Shown here: one piece after another, positions 35,978 through 48,716 of the stretch
How positions within the stretch are numbered: the first letter of the stretch is position 1
Layout: every line of letters starts with the position of its first letter
NCBI RefSeq assembly: GCF_011397635.1
Contig: NC_064756.1
Coordinates: 29,688,996-29,752,995 of the forward strand
Length of the DNA: 64,000 nt
Direction of reading: 5' to 3'
Source of the DNA: Epinephelus fuscoguttatus
Lineage: Eukaryota > Chordata > Actinopteri > Perciformes > Serranidae
Made by a program: the position numbers and the translations under genes
The notes under the pieces: generated by a model
The model's database searches: none
What the model saw: the letters and a program-made list of their open reading frames with translations, nothing else
Told to the model about the DNA's origin: nothing

Positions 35978-38900
35978 AAAGCACCAGAAATTCTGCTGTG
36001 CATGTTGCAATTCACCCACGTGTTTTCTTTATGACTAGTTTATTCTTATAATCCCAACTGTGATTACATTTCTTTTTAAGCAACAATTCAAGCTCAGCAC
36101 TGTTGTGCTTTTGTATTCTTGCATCATTGTTCATATGAGGTGACTACTTTCAGGTTTTCTTTGCCCTTCATGTTAAGTTAGATGTAATATTGCGTATAGG
36201 CCCTTGTTATGTTTATACTCGTGTACTTCTGATCAGTCTTCCCTTAGATGAGTGAGCTTAAGTTGTCCTCATATACAGCTTTTATTACAACACAAATATG
36301 ATCTTAAAAAAAAGCTTTTGGCACAGCACGTGTGCAATGACAGAGATATTCTAAAAACTTAAAGTAACATTACGTTCACTGAGCCTTGAACAGTGTATCC
36401 CAGGTCATACAGAATCACACATCCATAGAGGAGAAAAAAGCATGTTGTGTAAGCCTTGGTCCAGACTGCTTGGTGGAAACAAATTTGACATACTGGATAA
36501 AGTGGACAATGTATTACAGGAAATAAATCATATGCCACATACTTACCTTTTCCCTTACATCCTTCACAAACTAAAATATATGCTTAACTAAAAATGATAT
36601 ATGCTTAACTGAAAATGTATTAAGAGAAAACCCTGTTAACATTTATCCACTCACACCACTGCACCCTCTTTCCATTTTGGAGAACATACAGAAAATTTGT
36701 AGTACATTTAATCAAGTATGAAACTAAAAGATGCATTGCTGTAGATTAAACAACAGGACAGTGTATAAAAAAGTTAATATCAACACAAATACAAAACACA
36801 CATTAATGTACTTTTTAATTTAAAACATTCTGTATGATGGTAAAACACTGACAGGGACCATTTTTCTGCACAATGAGTACTTCCTCCATCCTTTAAGTAA
36901 ATTTATCTGATAATATTACAAGTGTAGTTGTGCAAAATTAAAAGAGTGCCAAGACTAATGGCCTTCGACTCATGGAAGGAGCCCCGGTGCATTGGGTCAC
37001 TCATGCATCTTGGATTTTCTCAAAACCAATATCATCAGAAACCATTACTTTCCCCAGCACAGAGAATCTGCTGCACCCCTTACTAGACCGAGTGCATTTT
37101 GACCTTCTTCACCTTTTCTTTTTAACATTTTGTTGTTTTGCTGACAAAGAGAAAATCTAATAAAAGGATGTTTAGGTCCTAGTTGCCTCTGTCTGTGTGC
37201 TTTGAGGCAGCATTGTACAACAGCCTGGGGTGTAGCTTTTCTTGTGACAACAACTTTGGCCATCATTCACTTTTCATCTGGTGCCATCAGTCAAATTTAA
37301 ACTTGATTAGTACTTTGGTCTATGACTGAATACTTCCACAACTATCGACACATCAGCATTAGCTAGTGCTAATTAGCAAATGCTAGCATACTAACTAATA
37401 TGAACAGAGATGGCATACCTGGTAATCATTATGGCATCAGGATGATAACTTGCCATTGTGAGCAGGCTAGCATGCTGACATTAGCATTATCTTGAAGCAC
37501 TACAGTGCCCAGGTTCAGCCTCACAGAGCCACTAGTCTGTCTGTACACTCTTAGCACTATTATGTGTTAGTCAAAGGTGCAGATTTCACAAGGTGCAAGA
37601 TACAGAACATGTGCCCAATTTTTAATTAAGGGAAATGGAATGCTAGTACCATTTTGCATTCTTACAACACAGGTAACTACAATAGATGTTTCCTCTAGGC
37701 CCGTCACACCATCAAGTGTGAGCTTGACTTTCCAAGGGAAAAAGTTTGGACACCTTTGCTTCAGAGGAGGGCTCATCAACTAAAGGGCCAGAAATTTTCT
37801 AAGCTGACACTTCGGGATCAGACTTTCAAATTATACATGTATGTGGGTGCCTGTTTATGTTTTGAAATAACATGAAAAGATATATTATCGGTGGAGGGTC
37901 TGGGGACCCTACTCCAGGAAAAAAAAATGTGATTAAAACAAATTTTCTGCACTTCTACACCACCTGTACTCACCGAGATTAGTTCGCTTGATGGTGTAAT
38001 GAAAATCAAGGATGTATCAGTTATGTACAGTACAGTATGATTGGGTGGGCCCTAAACTGAGAGTATAATCATAATAATCTGGGGAGGAATCTACCATTTG
38101 GCCTCCAACTTAAAGGGCCCAAACAGTTACATAACTCTATTATGATGTTCAGATATGGAAAATACTGAATTATGTTACTGTTCTAACTCTTTGTACCCCA
38201 CTCTCCAACATTATAGAAAAATTAAAAGCTCCTCTTTGAACAGACTTGCTGAGTTGGTGAGGCCCTATCTGAGAAATGCCTTGCCTGATGGTTTTGTGAG
38301 AGCATCCCCCAAGCTTATAGGCAGGCGGGTAGGGACCCTGCCACTGTGGTCCACACACACCCTTCCTGCAGTGGGGCAGAGTCCGCAGCCTTGTTGGGCA
38401 GGGTGAGTGTCCAGTACATATGGACAGCAGTGTTATGGTTTACACCCAGTCTGTTCATACAGGACATGTTGGGCTCCTTTTCAGTGTCTGTGCTCACTGG
38501 AACAACACAGAAGTGGTGAAAAGGGTTGTGTGTGTGTCATTTGTGTTGCACTTGACTCCCCGCTGAGTATGATACACTTGCATGTTCCTGTGCTCCTTGA
38601 TGACCTGGAGAATGTGGCATGCAGGGTGTCTTTTGCTTGTCTTTTGACCCCTGCAAGGTCAGGCCATGGCTCTACCTGGTTCAGTTGCATACCTGGGTTA
38701 GCTGGGGGCCCCTACCTCTCTGCTGGGGTGGTGTGGTAAAGAAGTAAAGAAGTAGGTGGGCTGCGGCGACTAACCTTTAACGTGTCAGGATCAGTGTGGC
38801 AGGGTCAATGTTATATTATGACAGGGCTCCACTTCGGCTTCACCCAGTTTACTGATATCCACTTGGACTCAACAATGAACTGATTACAACTTTGTGGTCA

Positions 38901-39922
38901 AAGGTCAAAGATAACTGTGACCTCAAAAAAACAGATGCTAATCAAATGTCTAATTGGATAAAATGGGTGATTAAATGAGTGATGACATTTTCCACACAAA
39001 GGGTCAAAGGTCAACTTCAGTATGAAATCATAATGTTCTAAAAAGTCATTTTTTCTGGGTGTAATTTAACATGTTAACTCAGGAACAGAAGGGGAGACAT
39101 TTGGTCAGACAGTGAATTGGTGACACTAATCTTGGGTGTCCACCTTGAAACTGTGCTGATCATATAGATCATCTGTGCTGCCAGGTTGAAGATGTGTGAT
39201 GCATCCATGTTTCACCCAAAAATACACTTAATATCTTTTATTAAATTCCTTCAAAGTTTTCACTGCTTATATCATCTCAGTGTGGACAGACATGGACATA
39301 AACTGCAATTTAGCAAACAACTGTGAGGTGGTAAATCTGCTTTAGTGTAACAGATTGTTTCTCAACTGGTGTTCATGAATGTAGAGGAACAGCCTTTCTG
39401 GACTTCCCTTCAACCAGTATTATCAGTGAACAAGACAACAAGACACCACCGGAGGGTCAAGTGTTTAGGACTCACCCCTGTATTTCCCCGACTGGACAAA
39501 AAAAGTCACTTGGGATCCCTCAAGTTTCAGATGCCATCTTAAAATATCCAGCCTTGGGGCAAAACACGGTGATGAACGACCCACTAGTTGTCGTGAGACA
39601 ATGCTTTTTTTCTCGGCCATATCCTGTCTATTCATGTAGCCTTGGGGAAATTCCGCCCTCCCCTCTCTTACCAAATGTTTCTGTGTCACAGAATTGAAAT
39701 GTCTGTTGGAAGTGAAATTATACATTTTATCCATATTATGTGTTTGGAGTTGTAAAATATAGTTGCATTTGTTAATCAACCTGTTTTCATGAATATGTGC
39801 TTTCTCATTTTGTTTTTCATTATATGTTGCCACTATAGGTTAGTCTAGAGTGTGTGTATTTGAAGCAATTTATACTTTGCTGATACACGTGGTATAATAA
39901 TTGTATTCATTTTAATTGGATG
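35978..39922. other. 3' flank of OR copy 2, no gene recognised
   Basis: Collinear with 19936-23497 plus about 410 bp not found in unit 1 (38470-38880). GCTAGC-rich words lie near 37350-37500. Small frames at 38155-38406, 38407-38739 and 39465-39833 are duplicated non-coding sequence with no domain. Confidence 0.6.
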
Positions 39923-41540
39923 TTAAAGGGATAGTTCAACATTTTGGCAAATTCGCCTATTGCTGTAATCCCTATAGTCATATGAGTAGGTACATTACCT
40001 TTAATTGTCAGTGCGTGCTGTTCTGAGATCAGTGGGACAGTGCTGCCCGCTGAAATGGAGGTGAATGGTACAGGTCCTTCTCTCCCTCAAAACTAATCAA
40101 ATACACCATCTAATGACTCCAAAAGGCTCTAGTGGAAAACACATGGCTTGCGCATTCTTCACGCTATGAAATAATAATGTATAATTAAGTAACATTACGA
40201 CACATGAAGCAAATACTCGGAACTACTTTCTTAAGTAAACCACTGGGTGGAGTGACACAGTGCGTACCTGAGACAGTGCCGTTGTTATTGCTTGTAGCCA
40301 TTAGCGGTATCGTCAGCTGAACACACCAGAAGGTTTGAGGAAAGCTTACAAGTGTTTTTGTAAATCATGGTTTACACATGTATAGTAAAAGGTTGCAGTA
40401 ACAAGCCGAAGACATAGAGCAAAGTGAAGTTTCACGTAGTTCCAACCAGTAATACGGACAGGATGAAATAATGGCTATTTGTGCTGGACATCGACCCCAA
40501 CATGCCTGTGGAAATGGTTCGGAAAATGTTTATGTGCTCCGGCCATTTTTTACTGGAGGACTACGCTGTAAGGATGGAGCGCAGAAGCTCAGGAATGTTT
40601 CAAATGCTTTTCTTGAAAGATAGTGTCATACCATCTGTCGGCATCACAAAACGAGCAGACGTGGTAAGTGATCGTTATGTATCTTGCTCAGAAATCTCTC
40701 TGCTGTAACGTTACGCCCATGTTGAGTAACATTAGCCTACAACCCAAGCATGGTAAATAAGGCTAAAATGCAAATGTTGTTGTGGTTATGTTATGGATAA
40801 GTGCTTGCCCAGAGCATATAGTGAAGTGACTGGCATTACTTCTCATTGTTGGGAATAAACAGACTGCTAGGGAACATTTTATGTTGTTGTTCCCTCAGGA
40901 GTTGTGGTGATTTATGAGTGTGGAGTTAGCATGTTCTCCCGTGTTCCGGTGATTATTTTGAGGCGTACTCTATATTTATATTGCACAGGTGTACCTAATA
41001 AAGTGGCCAGTAAGCCCCACATTTACACTACCGGCTCTGGGTCTCCCCTCAGCCCCTGGTTGCTCGGCAGCCTCAGCCTCTCTTCTTGCTCTCTTCTTCC
41101 AAAACCTGTAACTCTTCCTCTGTATATTCTGGCTTCTTCTCAACAAACTTGTTGTTTTGATGACGCAAGTAACTGTACTAAACATATGCTGTTTGAAATC
41201 ACTCCGCCCAGCAAGTACTGTATGTCTGGAATGTAGTTCCGGCTGTGCATTTGGCTTCAAAACAACTCTGTCTCGTAATATTACATTATTATTTCATAGC
41301 GTGGTGAATGTGTAAGCTACAAGTTGTCCACAAGAGCGTTTTGGAGTCATTTGATGGTGTATTTGATTAGTTTTGAGGCAGAGAGGGACCTGTGCCGTTC
41401 ACCTCCATTTCAGCGGGCAGCTCTGCCCCACCGATCTCAGAACAGCACGCACTGACAGTTAAAGGTAATGTACCTACTCATATGACTATAGGGATTACGG
41501 CAATAGGCGAATTTGCCAAAATGTCGAACTATCCCTTTAA
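39923..41540 (+). mobile_element. TTAA-target DNA transposon with THAP exon, unit 2
   Basis: Duplicate of 23498-25100 with the same TTAAAGGGATAGTTCAACAT end and a TTAA border on both sides. Confidence 0.75.
40367..40663 (+). pseudogene. Decayed THAP zinc-finger exon, unit 2
   Basis: The peptide begins MVYTCIVKGCSNKPKT, a stop follows, and then VLDIDPNMPVEMVRKMF and MCSGHFLLEDYAVRM appear across frameshifts. The C...C and C-x2-H pairs and the EDY segment fit the THAP C2CH finger. A donor GTAAGT starts at 40664. It is better preserved than the unit 1 copy at the CSGHF motif. Confidence 0.7.
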
Positions 41541-42389
41541 GAACCGATTTCGACCATAATGAGAAAAGTGTGTGCCTATCGCGCGTAACATTTCAAAGTA
41601 TATGATCTTGTATGATAATGTAGCACCCTTAGTCTTGACTTTTAGGTTTAATGGATACTCATATCGCTCTAGGTCCGGTAGGAGTTGCACCAGGAAGTGA
41701 CTCACAAAAGGGAGTGGGTGTTGGCATTTGAACAGGTGATATTTTAATATCAATGCAAAACAAATGATATACATCAACAGCTTGGCTGTGCATTTATTTA
41801 CCAAAATAAGGCGCCATAAAATAAAAGAAAACCAAAAGAAGAGTCCATAGAACCCAAGCTCTCCTGCTCGAAGGGTTCTGGTAAGGTCAGCTCAAGAAAA
41901 AAAAAGGATCCAATGTGTGTGTATGTGTGTTCTGTGTATCAATGTCCATTCAGTTTCTTTTGTCCTCAATTTCTATAACTACTACCCGGGTAGGTGAGGA
42001 GTGTGTGTGTCTTATCTGTTCTCAGAGTGTGAGATTCAGATGATCTGGAGTCGTCAAGGTAGGTTCTGCAGCTGGCCACACTGCATCTCCAACTCTCTCT
42101 CTCTCAGAATCGCTGGGCTGGGCTCGCCATCTTAATCATGTCTCTCTATTTCTCAGACAGTAGTTCAGACTAGCAAAAAAAACCAACCGGAGTCTCAAGC
42201 ATTTACTCTCACAAAGGGGGTTTTTCTCCTCGGCTCACAGCTTATCGGGATGAAACCTGGATTCGCCTGTGACTACCAGGTCTGCCTGCGGACTTCTCTG
42301 CCTTCATCCGTGGCTGTCTGCTACTCTTTGCTTCGTGTTTTATTTGTTTTTCTGCAACCAACTCTCTCGATATGGTCTGCTCTGCTGCC

Positions 42390-42543
42390 GTTTGTTTTGT
42401 GTCTGTGAGAAAATGGCGTCTGCTCACGGGTGCAGGACGCCATTTTCTCTCAGACACAAAACAAACGGCAGAGAGAAAATGGCGTCTGCACCCGTGAGCA
42501 GTTTTGTGTCTGAGAGAAAATGGCATCTGCTCACGGGTGCAGA
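42390..42543. repeat. Alternating inverted repeats, unit 2
   Basis: Direct and inverted copies of gagagaaaatggcgtctgc and ctcacgggtgcag words. The inverted member is cleaner than in unit 1 (25945-26092). Confidence 0.8.
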
Positions 42544-43882
42544 CTTCACGCGATACCTGACCTAGGTTCACGGGGAATACAGACACTAACGGGGGAACAC
42601 TGCCCCCTACTGGAGGTTTACTGGAACTGTCTAAATGACAAATATAGGGTTAGCAACCTGATTTTTCATGCTGGTTACAATAAGAAGCATTAAGTTTCTT
42701 TTGAAATAAAGTAATCAGCCTGTTTACAACTACAACTTTATCAGATCCGCCCACTTTGGCCGGTTAAAAACATCAGCGCTCGCTCTCTTGTATTTCCTCT
42801 CTGCTCTTTCTCTTGTGCTCTTCTTCTTGTTTTTGCTCTTTTTCATATCTTAGCCTCTTTCATATTTACATTTTAGTTATGCTTTTTTACTCTTATGATC
42901 AACGTTATTTTAAACTTTTAAGTTTTGCTTATCTGGTTTTCTTTTATCTCCAGTGTTTTCAACATTTGTATGCACGTTAATAGTAACTTTGATTTCACTA
43001 TTATTATAAGCGAGTAATTATAACAAAGTAGACAAGTGCCCTTTTCGACCTGCCTCTTCAACCAAACATTCATCTAACCCAGCAGCTGCCAGCCACTTGC
43101 CACAGTGGTTCTTTTGCCAAACCCCAAAGGCTTTCTGCAGCATAAAGCAACCAACGTTGGGGTACCCTCAGGGCTTCATAGGCTCAAATGCTCCCCCCAC
43201 CACAATGCGCCAGCTGGTTTCATTCAGCTGGAAAGTCTGGGAGTTGCAAAGTGACAGTTCAGGGCCCCAGGAGAAATGCCTGCATGATTCGCTGCTAAGA
43301 AGGGAGGCAACGAACTCTCCTCACAGGTGACCCGCTGGGCAGTGGTATCCTCATTCATGTATTCAATTGTTACCTATTTAGCTTAGATAAATTTTCATTT
43401 ATCGCCAAGCCATTGTCTGTAGATATTTCTCAAAACATTTTCAAAAAGGTATTTCCCCTACATTAATCATTATGTTGAGGATACAAATTGAGTTCAAATA
43501 GTGTTTAACAGGACAATAAACAATAGAGCTGACAGTTTGGCCATATTATCTTAAACCACCCATTTAGACATGAAAGCAAAACTCAGTTCACTTGAAGTGC
43601 TGCTTTGAAAAACTTTTCACAACTTCACAGGATCAATTGTCTATGTGACAGTTTGTTTTGCAAAGTTTGCACTGTTGTTGTCTGGTCTGTTCACATAGTC
43701 ACTAGCAGCAGCTAACACTGAGGCATCTTGGGGGAATATGATGGTGACACTCTGCAGACATAGTTTGTTTTTCTCCATGTGGATATAGACTCCAAACAGA
43801 GCAGTGATGCTAATGAGCCGATCATCACTATTCTCTTCAGGCAAATAAACTCCTGTGAAACTCATTAAGAGTTCATCACTTC

Positions 43883-43943
43883 ATTAATTATTTAAACTAT
43901 CCTCTGTTGTTTTGGCTCTGAGTGGAGATGGATGACTCAACAG
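43883..43943 (+). promoter_or_regulatory. Candidate OR promoter and 5' exon, unit 3
   Basis: ATTAATTA at 43883-43890 and ATGGATGACTCAACAG|GTAAAA with the donor GT at 43944. It lies 3.8 kb upstream of the intact OR copy 3. Confidence 0.35.
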
Positions 43944-44040
43944 GTAAAAAAAGTTTTTCATACTTGGAAAACTATTGACTTGTCTTGCAGTTTCTGTAAG
44001 GATTCAATATTGTATCAAAAACTATCATCAACATGCTTGT

Positions 44041-44059
44041 ATTAGATTAGATTAGATTA
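44041..44059. repeat. (TTAGA)n microsatellite, unit 3
   Basis: About four repeats, fewer than in units 1 and 2. Confidence 0.95.
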
Positions 44060-44683
44060 TTTTTTACACTGTACGATCAAATTGTATTTAAATGTCCAGT
44101 TAAATTAACAACTTCGCAACCATCACCAGAGCTGCACATTATACAATCAAACACATCAGCATGATGAGATGTTCACAATGAAGATGCTAGCATGTTGATA
44201 TAAGGTTTACCATCTTAGTCAGTAAATAGCTGAAGCAGATTGGATCAAGGGTTACACACGCTTCAAACAAATGTGATACACTATAAAAAGCTTAATAATT
44301 GTTTTGGTATGGCTGTGTCTGTGCAGACATGTTGTACCAAGATGTTGTCAGATCTGTGTTGTATTAAACATGACTTCAAATAAGATCAGCTGGGGCTCGT
44401 CTAGTTTATTTATTATTCATCAAAATTAGGACTGACAAGAGTTTTTCCACATCAGTAAGGGGGATAAATGTTTTCACAGTTCATCCCTTGGAGACCGCAA
44501 ATGTCCGTACTAAATGTAATGGCTATTTATTCAATAGTTGTTCTGATATTTTAATAAATGTCAAAAATGTCAACCTGCTGGTGGCCCTGCAGGAAATTTC
44601 AGGGAATAACCAAAGACAGTAGGATTTCTCCTGAAGAGCATGTGTTGTTCATACATGTAATTATGAACCAAAAAGTGTCAATC

Positions 44684-45520
44684 TGTAACAGGTGGTGTTT
44701 GGACCCAATAGCAGCACAACAGAGACCAGAAACAGTTAGTAATAATGTGTATTGTTATTATTTAGTAGGTACTGAGCAGGGATTCAAAACAACACCTGGT
44801 TCAGTTCTACACTCTGGGATAGTCTCTTCTCAAAGTTCTTGGCAGCCCAGCTGGTTTGGCAGGCTAATCCAGGCCAAGAGGTAGGCAGGTGAGCAGGGTG
44901 CTAGCTCAACAACAACAGAAGGGCTACTGCAGGCTATCTTACCGCCATTTTAAAGAGTAAACTCCGTCGTCCTCTTCTCTGTTTTCCTCTCGAGATTAAA
45001 CATCAGGCTGTTACTTTGCTGGTTGGCCATGCACAAGATGATGTCCCATCATATTACCTTCATCACCAAATGTAGTAGCCTATTCTTTCTTCAAAACACT
45101 GTGCACTCCTCTGTGGATTCCCCATCTGCTTTATTCCTCGCACTTACAGATAACTTTAAGTAGAACCACAACAAACTAACTTCTAACCCTTCACCTCCAG
45201 AAGGTGATGGACAATAAATTCGGCAACAGGAAATCACTCAGGAATAAAGAGCTGGAAAATCTTGCATGAGTGGCGAAGAACCATCTGGCAACAAGTGACT
45301 GAGAGGCATATGTGCTGGCTGGGAGTAATGACGAACGGGTGAACTGAGTTGGCTTGATGAGGTGGGCATGCCGGACAGACAGGAGCATGAAAGGCATAGA
45401 CAGGTGATTGATTAGCAGGTAGGAGTTGTGGAGTGGCAGTGTGAGAGGAAAATTACTGACCAAAGGCTGAATGATTGTTCATGCTAAAAGAGCAGTGACC
45501 AGGAACGCAACACTGTGACA
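44684..45520. mobile_element. LTR-like repeat (837 bp), unit 3
   Basis: Counterpart of 15901-16735 with the caatc flanks (44679-44683 and 45521-45525). It holds the empty site for the unit 2 foldback element. Confidence 0.6.
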
Positions 45521-45986
45521 CAATCTGCTTGTGGAGCTAGCGAAAAAGTCAGGGGGACACCAAACTCATTAGAAGATATTGTCTCTACGTCTGAGCAAAT
45601 CCAACCAATAAACTCTGAGGTATTTCAGTGTGGACAAAAGTGGTGAACCAACTGACCAACACACCTACCAACAAACCAACACTGCCATTCCTTGAGCCAC
45701 GCTGCCAGTATGGCGAAACAAAATGCAAAATATATTTTACTATATCCTGTACTGATACATTCAGGTGGCATAACAGCTCAACTACTCAAGAAAGATGGAA
45801 GAGGGCTTAATGTTTGCTGCATGACATTTACTGTACTTATGAAGAGCAACGCACAGCAGCAGGTTATTATGTGTGTTAGAACACCCAAACCCAGGGCGAT
45901 GGCCCACTGTTTAAGACACATACCATGTAAAAGACAGGGGTGTCCAATTTTTTTTTAAATGGGGGCCAGGTTATCCATCCATCCAT

Positions 45987-46497
45987 GTTTTTTTTTTCTT
46001 ATTTTCTTTTTCAGTTTATACAAGAAAAGCATTTTACAAAAACATAAAAGTGCCTCATACTACACAGAACATGGTGAACAATAAACCCACACGGTGAAAA
46101 AACAAACTAATAAGTAAAAATAAATTCAAAGAAGATTTATATGAAGTACAGAAATATGTAACAACATAAGGGAAAACAAACAAACAAAACAAAAAAAACC
46201 CCACTCCATACAACAGCATTGAAAGCTCAAATTGACAGTTGAAGGAAAACATAAGCAAATATCCAGGCATTACAGTGTTACCATATGGTGTTTGGTTTAT
46301 ACCAAAACTCAAGTATGGTTCTTTCCAGGAATGACTGACCAGATAAGTCCACAGAGGCCCTTCTGTAGAGTCTGTGCACTCTCCATACCGATATAATTCA
46401 AAAAGGGGTTCCAAGTTTTATAAAACAACAGAGGTATGTCCTTAAGCCAGGAGGTCATTGCTTCCAGAGGAATAAGTTCCATTATACAACATTTAGT
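45987..46497 (-). pseudogene. 5'-truncated LINE 3' end, unit 3
   Basis: Duplicate of 17201-17730. The frames at 46055-46414 and 46309-46563 hold the same YKTWNPFLNYI part. Confidence 0.5.
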
Positions 46498-47160
46498 TCT
46501 GGCCCTGCAATCTGATTGGTCGAGAGACAGTAAAACTGTGATGATACTGGAGTACAACATCACGGTTATTTCACTGTGTATGTATCACTCCGCCTCACAG
46601 CTGATTACAATCAACAATCAAATCAAAACTGACGGTTAGTGTCAGTTAGGTCAGCAGTTGCGTTGTAGGCTAATTAATTCATCCACTGTCAAACAGCCAA
46701 AAATACGGATTTATTTCCTAAAATAAGTTTTGAATTGAACTATGAATGGTCATCAGAGGAAGATGAGGGAGAGGAGAAGCTGAATCCATCTGAGCACACA
46801 TCCACGTTTGTCAGTGTTTCATCAGCGGAGCTCAATGACTTGGAGAAAAGCAACATACTGTCAGATCAGAAGGCAGAGTCGGCTGTGCCTGTGAAGCGAC
46901 AGTCCACCATGCAGTCACCAGAGACTTATTTCACCGGCTGCACAATTATTGGAAGCGTGCAGATAAGCGTAATATGGTGTAAAGATAAATTACCTGGCGC
47001 ACCATGTCTGCGTTACATACTTAGCGGTGACAGCGGAGTCCTGAGAGAACTATTTTTGTTGGCGGAAGACAAATAAAATGCTTAAATGATCTATTTTGTT
47101 CTCATTTTTCAACATTTCTTAATCAGCCTTGCTTATTTAACTGTTGAACTGTTGTATAAA

Positions 47161-47295
47161 AGCAATATCACACTCGAGCTCGTGATGTTGTACTGTGATA
47201 TCGTCACGGCTGTGATTCGGTCATAGGCACGAGGCCGCAGGCCGAGTGCCGAAGATATCATAGTACAACATCACGAGCTCAAGTGTGATATTGCT
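47161..47295. repeat. Long hairpin, unit 3, perfect inner stem
   Basis: The left strand gagctcgtgatgttgtact (from about 47175) pairs without mismatch with the right strand agtacaacatcacgagctc (ending about 47280). In units 1 and 2 this stem has several mismatches. Confidence 0.8.
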
Positions 47296-47747
47296 TAATT
47301 ATACCCTGTTACCACTGTGAGAGATTAGGAGGTTTGTCAGAGATCCACTGGAGTAGGATACACCGTCTGGCACCAAACAGAAGAGCATCAAGCAGTCATG
47401 TTGTTCAATTAGCTGGTTAAAGGATTTGACAGTGCCGTCAACTATGGATAGCTAATGAGGAGGACTAACAGGAAGTGACGATGATGAAACTGGTGACCAC
47501 AATTTCACTTGGCCTTATTTTGGGATGTTCTTGTCTTTAAAGTCACTGTGAACAGCTCTCTCTCAGAGGGCTGCAGTAAGCTCCACAGAAGACAGAGTAT
47601 AGGATTTGAACAGCATGGAGGATTTTGATGGGTAATATTCATCTTTACACCTCAGAGAAGTCCATTTTGAATGACATATATTTAATAACAACACTTTAAT
47701 GGAATTTTGGCAGTTCCTCAAAGGCTTTGTTTAAAAAATATATATAA

Positions 47748-48716
47748 ATGGGAGATAACAACTCATTGATTGGTGGTGAGTCTTTACAGTGGCAGATCAA
47801 TGACCGGGTCATTATTGTGCAGCTCCTGGTGATGATTTTTCTTTGCATCAACTTTTTGCTCATCTTAACCTTTTTTCAAAAGGAGTGTTTCTACACAACT
47901 CCACGCTACATGTTGTTTGCAGTTACACTACTGTCTGATAGCTTTGTATTACTCGTGACTGATGTCATCCTCATCTTACACTATTTTCAAATTCCCATGC
48001 ATGTTTGGTTATGCATCATCATCTCTTTTCTGTTAATTCTGCATCTTTTGATCACACCAGTTACTCTGACAGCAATGACCCTGGAGCGCTATGTGGCCAT
48101 ATGCATGCCCCTGCGTCATGGAGAGTTGTGCTCCCGTCACAGCACTGTGAACTGCATTCTAATAATTCATGGCCTCAGCTCTGTACCCTGTATTGTTGTC
48201 CTCTCTACTTTCTTTGCATCAGTCTCTCTTAGCTTTTATGAACAACACAGTGTATGTTCTGTTCAGATATTTCTTGCGCATAGGTGGCAGAAACATCTTT
48301 GGTCAGCTCTAAATCAGTTTTACTTCTTGATTATGTGTATTACTATTGTATTCTCCTATGTTCAAATACTGAAAGTAGCTAAAACTGCATCAGGAGAGAA
48401 TAAAAAGTCAACATGGAAAGGGCTCAGAACAGTAATTCTTCATGCTTTCCAGCTGCTGCTCTGTCTCATCCAGCTGTGGTGTCCATTCATAGAAGCTGCT
48501 CTACCTCAGATTAATGTCAGTTTGTTTAATACTGTCAGGTATTTTAACTACATAATGTTTAGTCTTGCTCCAAGATGTCTGAGTCCTCTCATTTATGGCC
48601 TCAGGGATGAAAAGTTTTTTCATGCTATAAAAAATGTCTGCTTTGGCTTATGTACAAAAAGCATTTGGAAAGGTAAATTAATTAATTCTGAACAGAGAAA
48701 TGTATTTATTAAATAA
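47748..48716 (+). CDS. Odorant receptor (131-2-like), intact copy 3
   Basis: An uninterrupted 322-codon single exon encoding a class A GPCR of the teleost OR type, which would detect water-borne odorants at olfactory cilia and signal through a G protein. The N-terminus MGDNNSLIGG has a glycosylation sequon at Asn4. TM1 spans about 21-43, TM2 55-77 with the conserved Asp64, and TM3 86-112 ending in E113-R114-Y115, in place of DRY, followed by VAICMPLRHG. TM4 spans 136-158, TM5 191-207, TM6 226-244 and TM7 265-284 with SPLIY in place of NPxxY. Cys89 and Cys170 are placed for the usual disulfide. The start is the first ATG and matches copies 1, 2 and 4. The length is normal for ORs. AATAAA overlaps the stop. 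The 131-2 label is by recollection; a generic teleost OR is very likely. Confidence 0.9.
   Translation: MGDNNSLIGGESLQWQINDRVIIVQLLVMIFLCINFLLILTFFQKECFYTTPRYMLFAVTLLSDSFVLLVTDVILILHYFQIPMHVWLCIIISFLLILHLLITPVTLTAMTLERYVAICMPLRHGELCSRHSTVNCILIIHGLSSVPCIVVLSTFFASVSLSFYEQHSVCSVQIFLAHRWQKHLWSALNQFYFLIMCITIVFSYVQILKVAKTASGENKKSTWKGLRTVILHAFQLLLCLIQLWCPFIEAALPQINVSLFNTVRYFNYIMFSLAPRCLSPLIYGLRDEKFFHAIKNVCFGLCTKSIWKGKLINSEQRNVFIK

Larger units (their letters stand above)
28412..43450. repeat. Segmental duplication unit 2 (with OR copy 2)
   Basis: Collinear with unit 1 from the aactgattataatttattgg word onward. It differs by the foldback insertion (30668-32527), an extra 410 bp near 38470-38880 and many small indels. 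The shared right edge (cattaatcattatgttgagg) also begins the next unit, as expected for unequal crossing-over. Confidence 0.85.
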
